From IMG/VR virus record IMGVR_UViG_3300032093_000042, positions 1-64,000 of that record: DNA of 64,000 nucleotides, one strand, 5' to 3'. Both the position numbers and the translations under genes were made by a program. Below, one piece after another: positions 18,577 through 25,038 of this stretch (position 1 is its first letter; every line of letters begins with the position of its first letter). A model generated the notes under the pieces. That model was not told where the DNA came from and made no database searches. It saw nothing but the letters and a program-made list of their open reading frames with translations. Source of the stretch: a virus.

Positions 18577-18643
18577 AGTTATGTGTTTGATATAATATTC
18601 ACGGTGTGAAAAGCTTCCGTGGCAAAAAATCAAATACATAATA
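18577..18643 (+). ncRNA. Long hairpin RNA before tRNA-Asp
   Basis: A 13-position stem TTATGTGTTTGAT/ATCAAATACATAA with an inner CACGG/CCGTG hairpin. Function unknown; possibly a processing signal. Confidence 0.4.
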
Positions 18644-18644
18644 T

Positions 18645-18723
18645 GGGGGTATAGTGTAATTGGCTAACATAGCACACTGTCACTGTGCAGACTTGCTCGG
18701 TTCGAATCCGGCTACCCTCGCCA
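18645..18723 (+). tRNA. tRNA-Asp(GTC)
   Basis: Acceptor GGGGGTA/TACCCTC, anticodon arm GCACA-CTGTCAC-TGTGC, T loop TTCGAAT, encoded CCA. Confidence 0.85.
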
Positions 18724-18730
18724 TTTTAAT

Positions 18731-18808
18731 TGTCCCGTAGCTCAGTTGGTTTAGAGCAGTGTGTTGATAACACAAAGGTCGTTGGTTCAAATCCAATCGG
18801 GACAACCA
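18731..18808 (+). tRNA. tRNA-Ile(GAT)
   Basis: Acceptor TGTCCCG/CGGGACA, canonical D arm, anticodon loop TTGATAA, T arm GTTGG-TTCAAAT-CCAAT, encoded CCA. Confidence 0.9.
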
Positions 18809-18815
18809 TTTTAAT

Positions 18816-18892
18816 GCACTCGTAGCTCAATTGTATAGAGCCATCCGTTTCTACCGGAAAGGTTGGGGGTTAGAGTCCCTCCGGGTGTGCCA
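18816..18892 (+). tRNA. tRNA-Arg(TCT)
   Basis: Acceptor GCACTCG/CGGGTGT, anticodon stem TCCG/CGGA with loop TTTCTAC, encoded CCA. Confidence 0.85.
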
Positions 18893-18896
18893 TTTT

Positions 18897-18973
18897 GCCT
18901 CATTCGTATAAGTAGTTTATTATTCAAGTTCGGTAAACTTGAGAATCCAGTGCAAGTCTGGAATGAGGCTCCA
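18897..18973 (+). tRNA. tRNA-Thr(GGT)
   Basis: Acceptor GCCTCAT/ATGAGGC, anticodon arm CAAGT-TCGGTAA-ACTTG (C at position 33 instead of U), T arm TCCAG-TGCAAGT-CTGGA, encoded CCA. Confidence 0.75.
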
Positions 18974-18979
18974 TTTAGT

Positions 18980-19053
18980 GCCTGTTTAGTTTAGTGGCAA
19001 AACAGCTGTTTCGTAAACAGCTATCACAGGCTCGATTCCTGTAACAGGCTCCA
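18980..19053 (+). tRNA. tRNA-Thr(CGT)
   Basis: Acceptor GCCTGTT/AACAGGC, D arm GTTT/AAAC, loop TTCGTAA, T arm ACAGG-CTCGATT-CCTGT, encoded CCA. Confidence 0.85.
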
Positions 19054-19061
19054 ATTTTAAA

Positions 19062-19152
19062 GCACGATGACAGAGCTAGTGAACTGAGATGTCTGCAAAA
19101 CATCGTTGTATGAAAATACATATGCAAGGAGCGTAACCTTGATCGTGCTCCA
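19062..19152 (+). tRNA. tRNA-Cys(GCA) with long variable arm
   Basis: Acceptor GCACGAT/ATCGTGC, anticodon arm GATGT-CTGCAAA-ACATC, T arm CAAGG-AGCGTAA-CCTTG, encoded CCA. The variable arm is a hairpin TGTAT-GAAA-ATACA, unusual because bacterial tRNA-Cys is class I. Confidence 0.8.
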
Positions 19153-19174
19153 TATTTTTACTATTTATTTTTGT

Positions 19175-19348
19175 ATGGAAAAACTATCACTTTACCAAAA
19201 ATTTTTAATTATTAAAAATGAAATAGAAAAACACAAATGGATTGAAAGTGAAAAACGAGGTAACGACATTGGGTTTGAACAAGCATTGATTGAGTGGATG
19301 AATAAACATCGTCGTGGTTGGAGTGAAAATATTAAACAAAATAAATAA
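19175..19348 (+). CDS. Hypothetical protein, 57 aa
   Basis: Not recognised. Basic and helical: MEKLSLYQKFLIIKNEIEKH, ending RRGWSENIKQNK. Starting at 19175 avoids overlap with tRNA-Cys, which an upstream ATG (19106) would cause. A TATTTATT box ends 5 nt before the ATG. Confidence 0.6.
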   Translation: MEKLSLYQKFLIIKNEIEKHKWIESEKRGNDIGFEQALIEWMNKHRRGWSENIKQNK

Positions 19349-19366
19349 ATTTTATATTTATAACAT

Positions 19367-19795
19367 ATGACCAAAAACGATTTTAAAAAAATTATTAAAC
19401 AGTTGACCCGAGAAATTTTATTTGAAGATTATAAGGGTGAACCAAATCATGAAGCTGAAGTTGAGAGTGATAAATTAACATCTACTTTATCTGAGGATGA
19501 AAAATCAAAAAACATTCAAGATCTGGAAAAGCTTTTGAAGAATCCGGATCCTAGTAGAGCAAAAGATTATGGTTCTATAGAAAACTATAAAAAGATGTTG
19601 AAATTAAAAATTGCTAAACTAAAAAAACAAACAAATGAAAGTGGCGATCCTTTTAGAGACATTGTGAAGAAATACGCTGGATTATATAGAGACAGTGAAC
19701 TATCTCGTAGAGAAAAAGAAGATTATTTCAAATGGTTACAAACACATCAACCTGATAAATTTAAGAAATTAATAAATAAACATAAAAAGAAATAA
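19367..19795 (+). CDS. Hypothetical charged helical protein, 142 aa
   Basis: Not recognised. Highly charged, Lys/Glu-rich and helical throughout (KKIIKQLTREILFEDYKGEPNH... KKLINKHKKK). The opening MTKNDFKKIIKQLTREIL resembles the short N-terminal helix of other small structural-region phage proteins (e.g. the 157-aa product at 40379). Preceded by TATTTATA 4 nt before the ATG and followed by a terminator. Confidence 0.6.
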   Translation: MTKNDFKKIIKQLTREILFEDYKGEPNHEAEVESDKLTSTLSEDEKSKNIQDLEKLLKNPDPSRAKDYGSIENYKKMLKLKIAKLKKQTNESGDPFRDIVKKYAGLYRDSELSRREKEDYFKWLQTHQPDKFKKLINKHKKK

Positions 19796-19812
19796 TTCTA
19801 ATTTATATAATT

Positions 19813-19846
19813 AAAAAAGAAAAGCAAAACGCTTTTCTTTTTTTTT
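19813..19846 (+). terminator. Rho-independent terminator
   Basis: AAAGAAAAGC-AAAAC-GCTTTTCTTT followed by a T run. Confidence 0.85.
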
Positions 19847-19867
19847 GTTTCTGTATTTAAATTAACT

Positions 19868-20455
19868 ATGTATCCAGTGGTTATGAAAAAAATTTTAATT
19901 GATTGTGGTGGTAATATTGGCCAATCGTATGATACTTTTAAAAACGAATTGGATCTTGATAATTTTTATAAAATTTTTATATTTGAACCTAATATTGACT
20001 GTTACAATATTTTATTAAGAAAAATTGACGCGTCAAATGTAATAATTAAAAATCAGGCGGTTTATAATAAAAATGGAACTGTAAAATTTTATATACCTAC
20101 AAATGACGCCTACTCTTTAGGTTCTACATTAAATATTGATTTTCATAACTCTATTTATAAAAATATGTACAAGGATTCTATTGAAGTAGAATGTATAGAT
20201 TTGGATGAGTTTGTACGACAAATAGAATGTGATGCTGAGATATATTTAAAACTTGATATTGAAGGTGCTGAGTACGAAGTATTGGAACTTTTAATAAAAA
20301 ACGAAACTATCAATAGAATTCATAAAATTTATGTTGAGTTTCATGAAAAGTATGCTAATGATGAGTTGTCAGTGAAGTATGATTTAATATCACGTAAAAA
20401 TAATATTATAGATTATATAAAATCAAATAATATATCATTTACGGAATGGACATGA
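19868..20455 (+). CDS. FkbM-family methyltransferase, 195 aa
   Basis: SAM-dependent O-methyltransferase of the FkbM type. Visible: IDCGGNIGQS (residues about 10-19, SAM-binding loop), FEPN (acidic residue at the end of strand 2), and LKLDIEGAEYEVLELL (about 130-145, the family signature KxDxEGAE). Substrates of such enzymes are usually sugar hydroxyls. The next gene, 3 nt downstream, is a second FkbM enzyme, so the pair may methylate one glycan. An internal Met at codon 6 is an alternative start. Preceded by TATTTAAA. Confidence 0.8.
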   Translation: MYPVVMKKILIDCGGNIGQSYDTFKNELDLDNFYKIFIFEPNIDCYNILLRKIDASNVIIKNQAVYNKNGTVKFYIPTNDAYSLGSTLNIDFHNSIYKNMYKDSIEVECIDLDEFVRQIECDAEIYLKLDIEGAEYEVLELLIKNETINRIHKIYVEFHEKYANDELSVKYDLISRKNNIIDYIKSNNISFTEWT

Positions 20456-20458
20456 TTT

Positions 20459-21103
20459 ATGGAATTAATTATTGATAACGAAGAAAGTTTTATTACTGAT
20501 TTTTTTAAAAACGATTTGCATAATACGTTTAATTTTTTAGATATAGGTGCAAATGATGGTTTTAGTTTTTCAAACACATATAAATTATCAGCATTAGGTT
20601 GGTCAGGTGTATGTTTGGAACCTACACAAGAAGCTTTTTTGAAACTAAAAAGATTACATGGTGAAAATGGTAAAATCGAATGTATTAATGCTGGTGTATC
20701 CGATGTTACACAAGTTGTAACTTTTTATCAGTCACATGATTGGTATCAAACGAATGCTCCTGTTGGTATATTATCATCTATGGATCCAAATCATAAAAAA
20801 AATTTCATAGATATGAATTGGTCTGAAATAAAATGTATAGTTTACACATTTGAAGAATTGGAACGTCTTTATAATTTAGAAAACAAAAAATATGATTTTA
20901 TAAATATAGATGTTGAGGGTCACGATTTAATAGTATTAAAACAACTAAATAAAAAATTAAGATATTGTAGACTTATATGTATAGAAAAATCTTTAGACGA
21001 TCAACAAAATCAAAACATAATAAAAGAATTAAACACAAATAATTTTGAATTAATAGCAATGTCAGTTGATAATTTTATAGCGGTTAATAAAAAATTTTCT
21101 TGA
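20459..21103 (+). CDS. FkbM-family methyltransferase, 214 aa
   Basis: FLDIGANDGFSFSN (SAM-binding loop), CLEPT (strand 2 acid) and FINIDVEGHDLIVLKQL (signature). Closely follows the other FkbM gene but is not very similar to it, so the two probably act on different positions of the same substrate. The TGA stop (21101-21103) lies in the -35 hexamer of the next promoter. Confidence 0.8.
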   Translation: MELIIDNEESFITDFFKNDLHNTFNFLDIGANDGFSFSNTYKLSALGWSGVCLEPTQEAFLKLKRLHGENGKIECINAGVSDVTQVVTFYQSHDWYQTNAPVGILSSMDPNHKKNFIDMNWSEIKCIVYTFEELERLYNLENKKYDFINIDVEGHDLIVLKQLNKKLRYCRLICIEKSLDDQQNQNIIKELNTNNFELIAMSVDNFIAVNKKFS

Positions 21104-21138
21104 CTTACGTGGTTTTATAAAGTATACTGTATTACATC
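21100..21138 (+). promoter_or_regulatory. Leaderless-type promoter in the middle region
   Basis: TTGACT 21100-21105, 17-nt spacer, TATACT 21123-21128, GTATTACATC, ATG 21139. Same geometry as the early promoters. Confidence 0.75.
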
Positions 21139-21456
21139 ATGAATAATTTGACTAAAATTGACATGGCCAATTTGGTTGTGGACGAATCTAAAAAAACAGA
21201 AATAAGACACATATTGTGTGATAAATATGGTGCTAATGATGTACAATATCACGATTTGTCATATGGTATTTGTATAGATGTAGTTGGTACTGATAGTTTT
21301 AGATTTATTAAAAACGCAATAATTAAAACTCTGGGTGTACACGAAGATACGTTATCTGTATTGAGTGAAAACAAAAAAAGTTTAAAGGCATCTTACGTTT
21401 ATTTACCTGAAAAAGATAAAGTTTTAATTAAACGTCTTAAGAAATCAAAAATTTAA
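21139..21456 (+). CDS. Hypothetical protein, 105 aa
   Basis: Not recognised. An acidic/hydrophobic alpha-beta mix (MNNLTKIDMANLVVDESKKT... YGICIDVVGTDSFRFIKNAI), ending in a basic tail (KVLIKRLKKSKI). Single gene between its own promoter and two strong hairpins. Confidence 0.6.
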   Translation: MNNLTKIDMANLVVDESKKTEIRHILCDKYGANDVQYHDLSYGICIDVVGTDSFRFIKNAIIKTLGVHEDTLSVLSENKKSLKASYVYLPEKDKVLIKRLKKSKI

Positions 21457-21460
21457 ATTT

Positions 21461-21517
21461 TCTGAAATAATGAATTTTTATGATTATTTCGGATAACGTT
21501 AAGCTGTTCTTAACGTA
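21461..21517 (+). promoter_or_regulatory. Two hairpins upstream of the outer-membrane gene
   Basis: CTGAAATAAT/ATTATTTCGG and ACGTTAAG-CTGTT-CTTAACGT. Neither has a good U-run, so they could be a structured leader for 21553 or a processing/stability element rather than a terminator. Confidence 0.5.
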
Positions 21518-21552
21518 ACAAGTAAATAAATAAACAAAAAGGATAGTAAAAT

Positions 21553-22263
21553 ATGAAGAAAGTATTAGTATTATTGTCACTATTGACATCTCTAGCAGTA
21601 ATTGCTGGTGAAAACGCAAATATCTCGGTGGAAACTGGGTACAATAACCAATATACCGTAAATGGTGTTGCTCGGGCTGAAGACGCGGCATTTGTTAGTG
21701 TTGGTGCTGTAAAGAGTCTAAAATATGCGGATGTATATTTGGGTGGTACTCTTTTACCTACAGGAGATTCAGATCAGTCACATTGGACATTAGGTGTTGG
21801 TAAAGAAGTTGAAGTATGGAAAGATGTATTTTCGGCACGTGCTGATGCTACTGTTACTCGACACCAAGCTGGTGGGTTTGGCATTCCCAATAGTACTGAG
21901 TTTGGCGTAAAATTGGCTCTTCCAAACAAATTGATTACCCCATATGTGCGTGGTTCTTTTGATATTGATTTGGATCAAGAAGGTGTATTTGTGGGCGTTG
22001 AACGTGCACAAAAATTGCCACTTGGATTTGTAATTACGCCTGCTGTTGAATATGGTAGAGTATTTGGTACAACCAGTGATTATACAGCTGTAAATGCTAA
22101 AGCAACATTAAGTCGTCCGTTTGAATGTTCGTTTGGTGTAGTTACTCCGTTTGCTAGTGTAGGATGGTACGACAATAATTTTGATGTATCTAAATACAAT
22201 TGGGCTACTAGAGAGTTTAGTGGAGATTTAGTCTATACTGGTGGATTGAAATTCACCTTCTAA
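21553..22263 (+). CDS. Secreted outer-membrane beta-barrel protein, 236 aa
   Basis: A classic Sec signal peptide (MKKVLVLLSLLTSLAVIAGE, cleavage probably after ALA/IAG) is followed by alternating hydrophobic strands (FVSVGAVKSLKYADVYLGG, FGVKLALPNKLITPYVRGSF, ATLSRPFECSFGVVTPFASVGWY). The last residue is Phe in LKFTF, the BAM recognition pattern of outer-membrane proteins. About eight or more strands fit. One of the few genes here with a proper Shine-Dalgarno (aaggat) and its own terminator, i.e. a self-contained cargo gene. A role in receptor blocking or superinfection exclusion is inference. Confidence 0.75.
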   Translation: MKKVLVLLSLLTSLAVIAGENANISVETGYNNQYTVNGVARAEDAAFVSVGAVKSLKYADVYLGGTLLPTGDSDQSHWTLGVGKEVEVWKDVFSARADATVTRHQAGGFGIPNSTEFGVKLALPNKLITPYVRGSFDIDLDQEGVFVGVERAQKLPLGFVITPAVEYGRVFGTTSDYTAVNAKATLSRPFECSFGVVTPFASVGWYDNNFDVSKYNWATREFSGDLVYTGGLKFTF

Positions 22264-22288
22264 GTTAAAGTAAAACGTGTAATTAGAT

Positions 22289-22320
22289 AAACCCCCTCTC
22301 TTTAAGAGGGGGTTTATATT
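22289..22320 (+). terminator. Rho-independent terminator
   Basis: AAACCCCCTCT-CTTTA-AGAGGGGGTTT followed by ATATTTAT. Confidence 0.85.
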
Positions 22321-22346
22321 TATAAACGAAAGAAAGGTACATAATT

Positions 22347-23267
22347 ATGTCAACTACACTAGAAAGCTTACAGTTTGAATTAAATAGTTTAATTCAAAAA
22401 ATAATAGTTGAAGCTAAAAGAGAAGCGTCGTCAACTCAATTTTCAACTTCTGGAAATAGCGGAACTTCCAGTTTAACAAACGTACAACCCAATTTAATAT
22501 CAAAACCAGATTTAAAAGAACATATATCTTTATCATTGCAAATATTGTTGAAAGATAAAAAGGAAAAAAATATTGTTTCTGGGTTTACTATGAATCCGTT
22601 AAAATGGACACGAAACGTAAATTGTTGGGCTAGAAATCTGGATACAACTGGTATATCTATGGGAATATGGGGATTAGGTTGTGTCGGTGGCGGAACATTG
22701 ATTACTCGTAAACATGTTTTATTGGCAAATCATGTGCCGTATCCAACATTGCCATTTTTGATTTATTTTGTCGATAACAATAATAACACTTATGAATATA
22801 AAGTGATCAAAACAAAACGACTAGGTAATACTGATATATTGATTGGTGAATTAGATAGTGAAGTTCATAGTTCGTTAAAAGTATATAAAATATTGCCTTC
22901 AAATTATAAAACATATCTAACAAGCATGTTTCCTGTTTTTTATTCAGATCAAGAACGTAAATCTTTGATTGGGGAATTACAGACGGTTTATAATCAACTA
23001 GACGGCATTAATTTTTCAATGGGTAAACATTCAGATGACGTATTATCACAATATTTTGAAATGCTTGCCGTTGGAGATAGTGGCAATCCTATTTTTACAT
23101 TAGTAAATAACGAATTGGTATTAATAGGAGCTTGGTACAAAATCTGGACCAATAATACAGGTATGGGAACATTTTTACCTGCTCAAATTGCGGAGATAAA
23201 TAATATTACAAGAAATAGTGGATATGTTGTAAATGAGGTTGATTTAAGTGCATTTAAAAATTATTAA
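22347..23267 (+). CDS. Chymotrypsin-like serine protease, 306 aa
   Basis: PA-clan peptidase features in the correct order: GGGTLITRKHVLLANH (His of the triad, about residues 112-127), GNTDILIGELDS (Asp, about 165-176) and AVGDSGNPIF (the GDSGxP nucleophile Ser, about 247-256), followed by LVLIGAWYKIW as the C-terminal barrel. The N-terminal 90 residues are Ser/Gln-rich with no recognised domain and no clear signal peptide. Such enzymes are rare in phages, whose prohead proteases belong to other clans. Possible roles are cleavage of host or virion proteins. It has a Shine-Dalgarno (aaagaaagg). Confidence 0.75.
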   Translation: MSTTLESLQFELNSLIQKIIVEAKREASSTQFSTSGNSGTSSLTNVQPNLISKPDLKEHISLSLQILLKDKKEKNIVSGFTMNPLKWTRNVNCWARNLDTTGISMGIWGLGCVGGGTLITRKHVLLANHVPYPTLPFLIYFVDNNNNTYEYKVIKTKRLGNTDILIGELDSEVHSSLKVYKILPSNYKTYLTSMFPVFYSDQERKSLIGELQTVYNQLDGINFSMGKHSDDVLSQYFEMLAVGDSGNPIFTLVNNELVLIGAWYKIWTNNTGMGTFLPAQIAEINNITRNSGYVVNEVDLSAFKNY

Positions 23268-23313
23268 AATTTTTGTTGCTTTCTAAATTTACATACTATA
23301 TATTAGTAACAAT

Positions 23314-23367
23314 ATGATTTCACTATCACAACCTAGTCAAGCCAGTCAACTTCCATTGGGAAGTTGA
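23314..23367 (+). CDS. Possible 17-aa leader peptide
   Basis: MISLSQPSQASQLPLGS followed by TGA, ending within hairpin CAACTTCC-ATTG-GGAAGTTG. A terminator follows 28 nt later. This could be a leader peptide or simply a small RNA with two hairpins. Confidence 0.25.
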   Translation: MISLSQPSQASQLPLGS

Positions 23368-23394
23368 TGACGGAGTTGTTTGCTATAAAGATCC

Positions 23395-23429
23395 AACCCG
23401 TCACTCTATAAAAAGAATGACGGGTTTTT
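23395..23429 (+). terminator. Rho-independent terminator
   Basis: ACCCGTCA (23396-23403) pairs with TGACGGGT (23418-23425), then TTTT. Confidence 0.85.
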
Positions 23430-23440
23430 GATTTTTGTGG

Positions 23441-23469
23441 TTGACGGATTGAGAATGTGTGGTATATTT
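23441..23469 (+). promoter_or_regulatory. Promoter of tRNA array 2
   Basis: TTGACG at 23441 and TATATT 16 nt further; the conserved leader RNA follows. Confidence 0.7.
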
Positions 23470-23606
23470 GAAATATAACGAACGGGGTTGAAACTCTATC
23501 TGATGTCCCCAACGAAAGTTAAAACATTTGATCGGTCACTGGGTGTTATCCTCGTAGAGAACCCAACTGGCGATAATTGGAATAAAAGTAATAACGATTT
23601 TTAAAT
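23470..23606 (+). ncRNA. Conserved leader RNA of tRNA array 2
   Basis: GGGG/CCCC closing TTGAAACTCTATCTG, hairpin AAC-GAAA-GTT, then TGGGT/ACCCA closing GTTATCCTCGTAGAGA and GGCGAT. Counterpart of 15131-15335. Confidence 0.5.
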
Positions 23607-23683
23607 GGGTGGTTAGCTCAGTCTGATAGAGCATTTGCTTTACACGCAAAACGTCACAGGTTTGAATCCTGTACCACCTACCA
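23607..23683 (+). tRNA. tRNA-Val(TAC)
   Basis: Acceptor GGGTGGT/ACCACCT, anticodon arm TTTGC-TTTACAC-GCAAA, T arm ACAGG-TTTGAAT-CCTGT, encoded CCA. Confidence 0.9.
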
Positions 23684-23690
23684 TTTTAAT

Positions 23691-23775
23691 CGGAGTGTAG
23701 TCCGTAAATAGGAGCGGGCCAGTTTTGGGAACTGGATCGAAAGACCTGTAGGTGCAAGTCCTATCACTCCGACCA
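23691..23775 (+). tRNA. tRNA-Pro(TGG)
   Basis: Acceptor CGGAGTG/CACTCCG, anticodon arm CCAGT-TTTGGGA-ACTGG, T arm GTAGG-TGCAAGT-CCTAT, encoded CCA; the variable region is somewhat long. Confidence 0.85.
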
Positions 23776-23782
23776 TTTTAAC

Positions 23783-23860
23783 GGCTATGTAGACCAACTG
23801 GAAGGAGTCGTCTGTCTTAGAAACAGAATAGTGTAGGTTCGAATCCTATCATAGCTACCA
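23783..23860 (+). tRNA. tRNA-Leu(TAG) with short variable loop
   Basis: Acceptor GGCTATG/CATAGCT, anticodon arm TCTGT-CTTAGAA-ACAGA, T arm GTAGG-TTCGAAT-CCTAT, encoded CCA. Bacterial Leu tRNAs are class II; this one has only about five variable-loop bases. Confidence 0.75.
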
Positions 23861-23868
23861 ATTTATAT

Positions 23869-23946
23869 GGGCTGGCATGTTCTAAGGCTAAGCGAGACTG
23901 ATTTGCAATCAATCTGATGTGAGTTCGATTCTCACCTGGTCCACCA
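23869..23946 (+). tRNA. tRNA-Cys(GCA), copy 2
   Basis: Acceptor GGGCTGG/CTGGTCC with wobble pairs, loop TTTGCAA, T arm GTGAG-TTCGATT-CTCAC, encoded CCA. Class I, unlike the copy at 19062. Confidence 0.8.
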
Positions 23947-23954
23947 ATTTATAT

Positions 23955-24038
23955 GGAAGTAGTCCGGTAGGTCGAGGAAACTGTCTTGAAAACAGCTGGG
24001 GCCATAAACCCTCACAGGTTCGATTCCTGTTGCTTCCG
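23955..24038 (+). tRNA. tRNA-Ser(TGA), followed by a ribozyme
   Basis: Class II: acceptor GGAAGTA/TGCTTCC, loop CTTGAAA, variable arm GGG..CCC, T arm ACAGG-TTCGATT-CCTGT. CCA is not encoded: after discriminator G comes C and then the HDV-like ribozyme starts. Confidence 0.85.
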
Positions 24039-24114
24039 CGCTATGAGAAATTAGATTACCTGTCCGTGGTTCATAGTACACATCAAATTAATTGATGACT
24101 GAACATCTAATAAT
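24035..24114 (+). repeat. 80-bp direct repeat, copy 1
   Basis: Identical to 24241-24320; contains the last tRNA-Ser bases and the whole HDV-like ribozyme. Confidence 0.9.
24040..24111 (+). ncRNA. HDV-like self-cleaving ribozyme, copy 1
   Basis: Topology P1 GCTATGA/TCATAGT (G-U at the cleavage end), P2 ATTAGAT/ATCTAAT, P3 ACC/GGT with loop TGTCCGT, P4 ATCAA/TTGAT, and J4/2 with C-T-G-A (24099-24102) carrying the expected catalytic C followed by N-R-A. The nested double-pseudoknot order is exactly that of hepatitis-delta-type ribozymes. Cleavage is predicted before G24040, releasing the tRNA-Ser 3' end. Confidence 0.75.
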
Positions 24115-24154
24115 ATCGTCTCTTGAAGAAATCGGAGTTTGTCAAAAGATTTAT

Positions 24155-24244
24155 GGAGGTGACGTAGATAGTTAGGTTTCTACAGCAGTTTGCTAAACTG
24201 CCGTGGTCTAAAAGCCACTGAGGGGGCAGCACCCTTCGCCTCCG
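24155..24244 (+). tRNA. tRNA-Ser(GCT), followed by a ribozyme
   Basis: Class II: acceptor GGAGGTG/CGCCTCC, anticodon arm GCAGT-TTGCTAA-ACTGC, variable arm GTGG/CCAC. CCA not encoded; discriminator G and C precede the second ribozyme. Confidence 0.85.
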
Positions 24245-24320
24245 CGCTATGAGAAATTAGATTACCTGTCCGTGGTTCATAGTACACATCAAATTAATTG
24301 ATGACTGAACATCTAATAAT
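24241..24320 (+). repeat. 80-bp direct repeat, copy 2
   Basis: Identical to 24035-24114, offset 206 bp. Confidence 0.9.
24246..24317 (+). ncRNA. HDV-like self-cleaving ribozyme, copy 2
   Basis: Sequence-identical to copy 1, placed at the same distance behind a different Ser tRNA. Cleavage predicted before G24246. Confidence 0.75.
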
Positions 24321-24368
24321 TTTGAATACATATTAAATTATACACATAATATTTCATATTTATAAAAT

Positions 24369-24896
24369 ATGTACGATAATATTTTTGAAGGAACGTTTAA
24401 TAAACATAAACAATTAATGTTAGAATCATTAAATGTTAATGATAATAATTGGGAAGATAAAGTTAACTGGGATGTCATTGCTAACGATGTAGATTTTAAT
24501 AAAACTAAGCCGTTAACATCATTTTTTGGAATAACAGAAACAGATTTAAATACAAAAAAAGATCCTAGAAAAGTTAGTAATTATATAAATCATATAACAG
24601 ATAGATTTGAAAGAGATTTTAATAACTTACCTTTAAAAATAAAACAAACAAGCAAAGAATATTACGGTTTATTTTTACAAGATCCTACACTAGGAAAATT
24701 AAGATTTCATAGTTTAGCTCCTGGCTTAAAAGGATATGTAGCGATTAATGCGGGTAATCACGACGGTAAAACATATAGAAGTGTAGGAAAAGTTATTCAA
24801 GATCGTAAAGATCCAAATATACAACATATCAAATGGTTTTTTATAGGCGGACATGCTCAATATGACGATTTGATCAGTAGACTTCGTAAAAAGTAA
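24369..24896 (+). CDS. Hypothetical protein, 175 aa
   Basis: Not recognised. Acidic and Asn-rich N-terminal half (NVNDNNWEDKVNWDVIANDVDF) and a mixed C-terminal half (LRFHSLAPGLKGYVAINAGNHDGKTYRSVGKVI). GNHD occurs, but without the other phosphoesterase motifs, so it is not called a phosphatase. TATTTATA ends 4 nt before the ATG. Sits between Ser and Gly tRNAs. Confidence 0.6.
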   Translation: MYDNIFEGTFNKHKQLMLESLNVNDNNWEDKVNWDVIANDVDFNKTKPLTSFFGITETDLNTKKDPRKVSNYINHITDRFERDFNNLPLKIKQTSKEYYGLFLQDPTLGKLRFHSLAPGLKGYVAINAGNHDGKTYRSVGKVIQDRKDPNIQHIKWFFIGGHAQYDDLISRLRKK

Positions 24897-24902
24897 TATA
24901 AC

Positions 24903-24976
24903 GCGGGTATGATGTAATGGTAGCCTGACGCACTTCCAATGCGTATGTGAGAATTCGATTTTCTCTACCCGCTCCA
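24903..24976 (+). tRNA. tRNA-Gly(TCC)
   Basis: Acceptor GCGGGTA/TACCCGC, anticodon arm ACGCA-CTTCCAA-TGCGT, T arm GAGAA-TTCGATT-TTCTC, encoded CCA. Seven nt after the stop of the preceding gene. Confidence 0.9.
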
Positions 24977-25038
24977 ATTTTTTAAATCAATTAAAATAAA
25001 ATTGAACTTTCATTTGATTCTTACATATTTATGTATGT

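Noticed and set aside
21461-21517. Riboswitch upstream of the outer-membrane gene
   Set aside because: Only two simple hairpins are present, with no multi-branched conserved core.
24369-24896. Metallophosphoesterase (GNHD motif)
   Set aside because: Only GNHD is present; the DxH, GD and GHxH motifs needed for the fold's metal site are missing.
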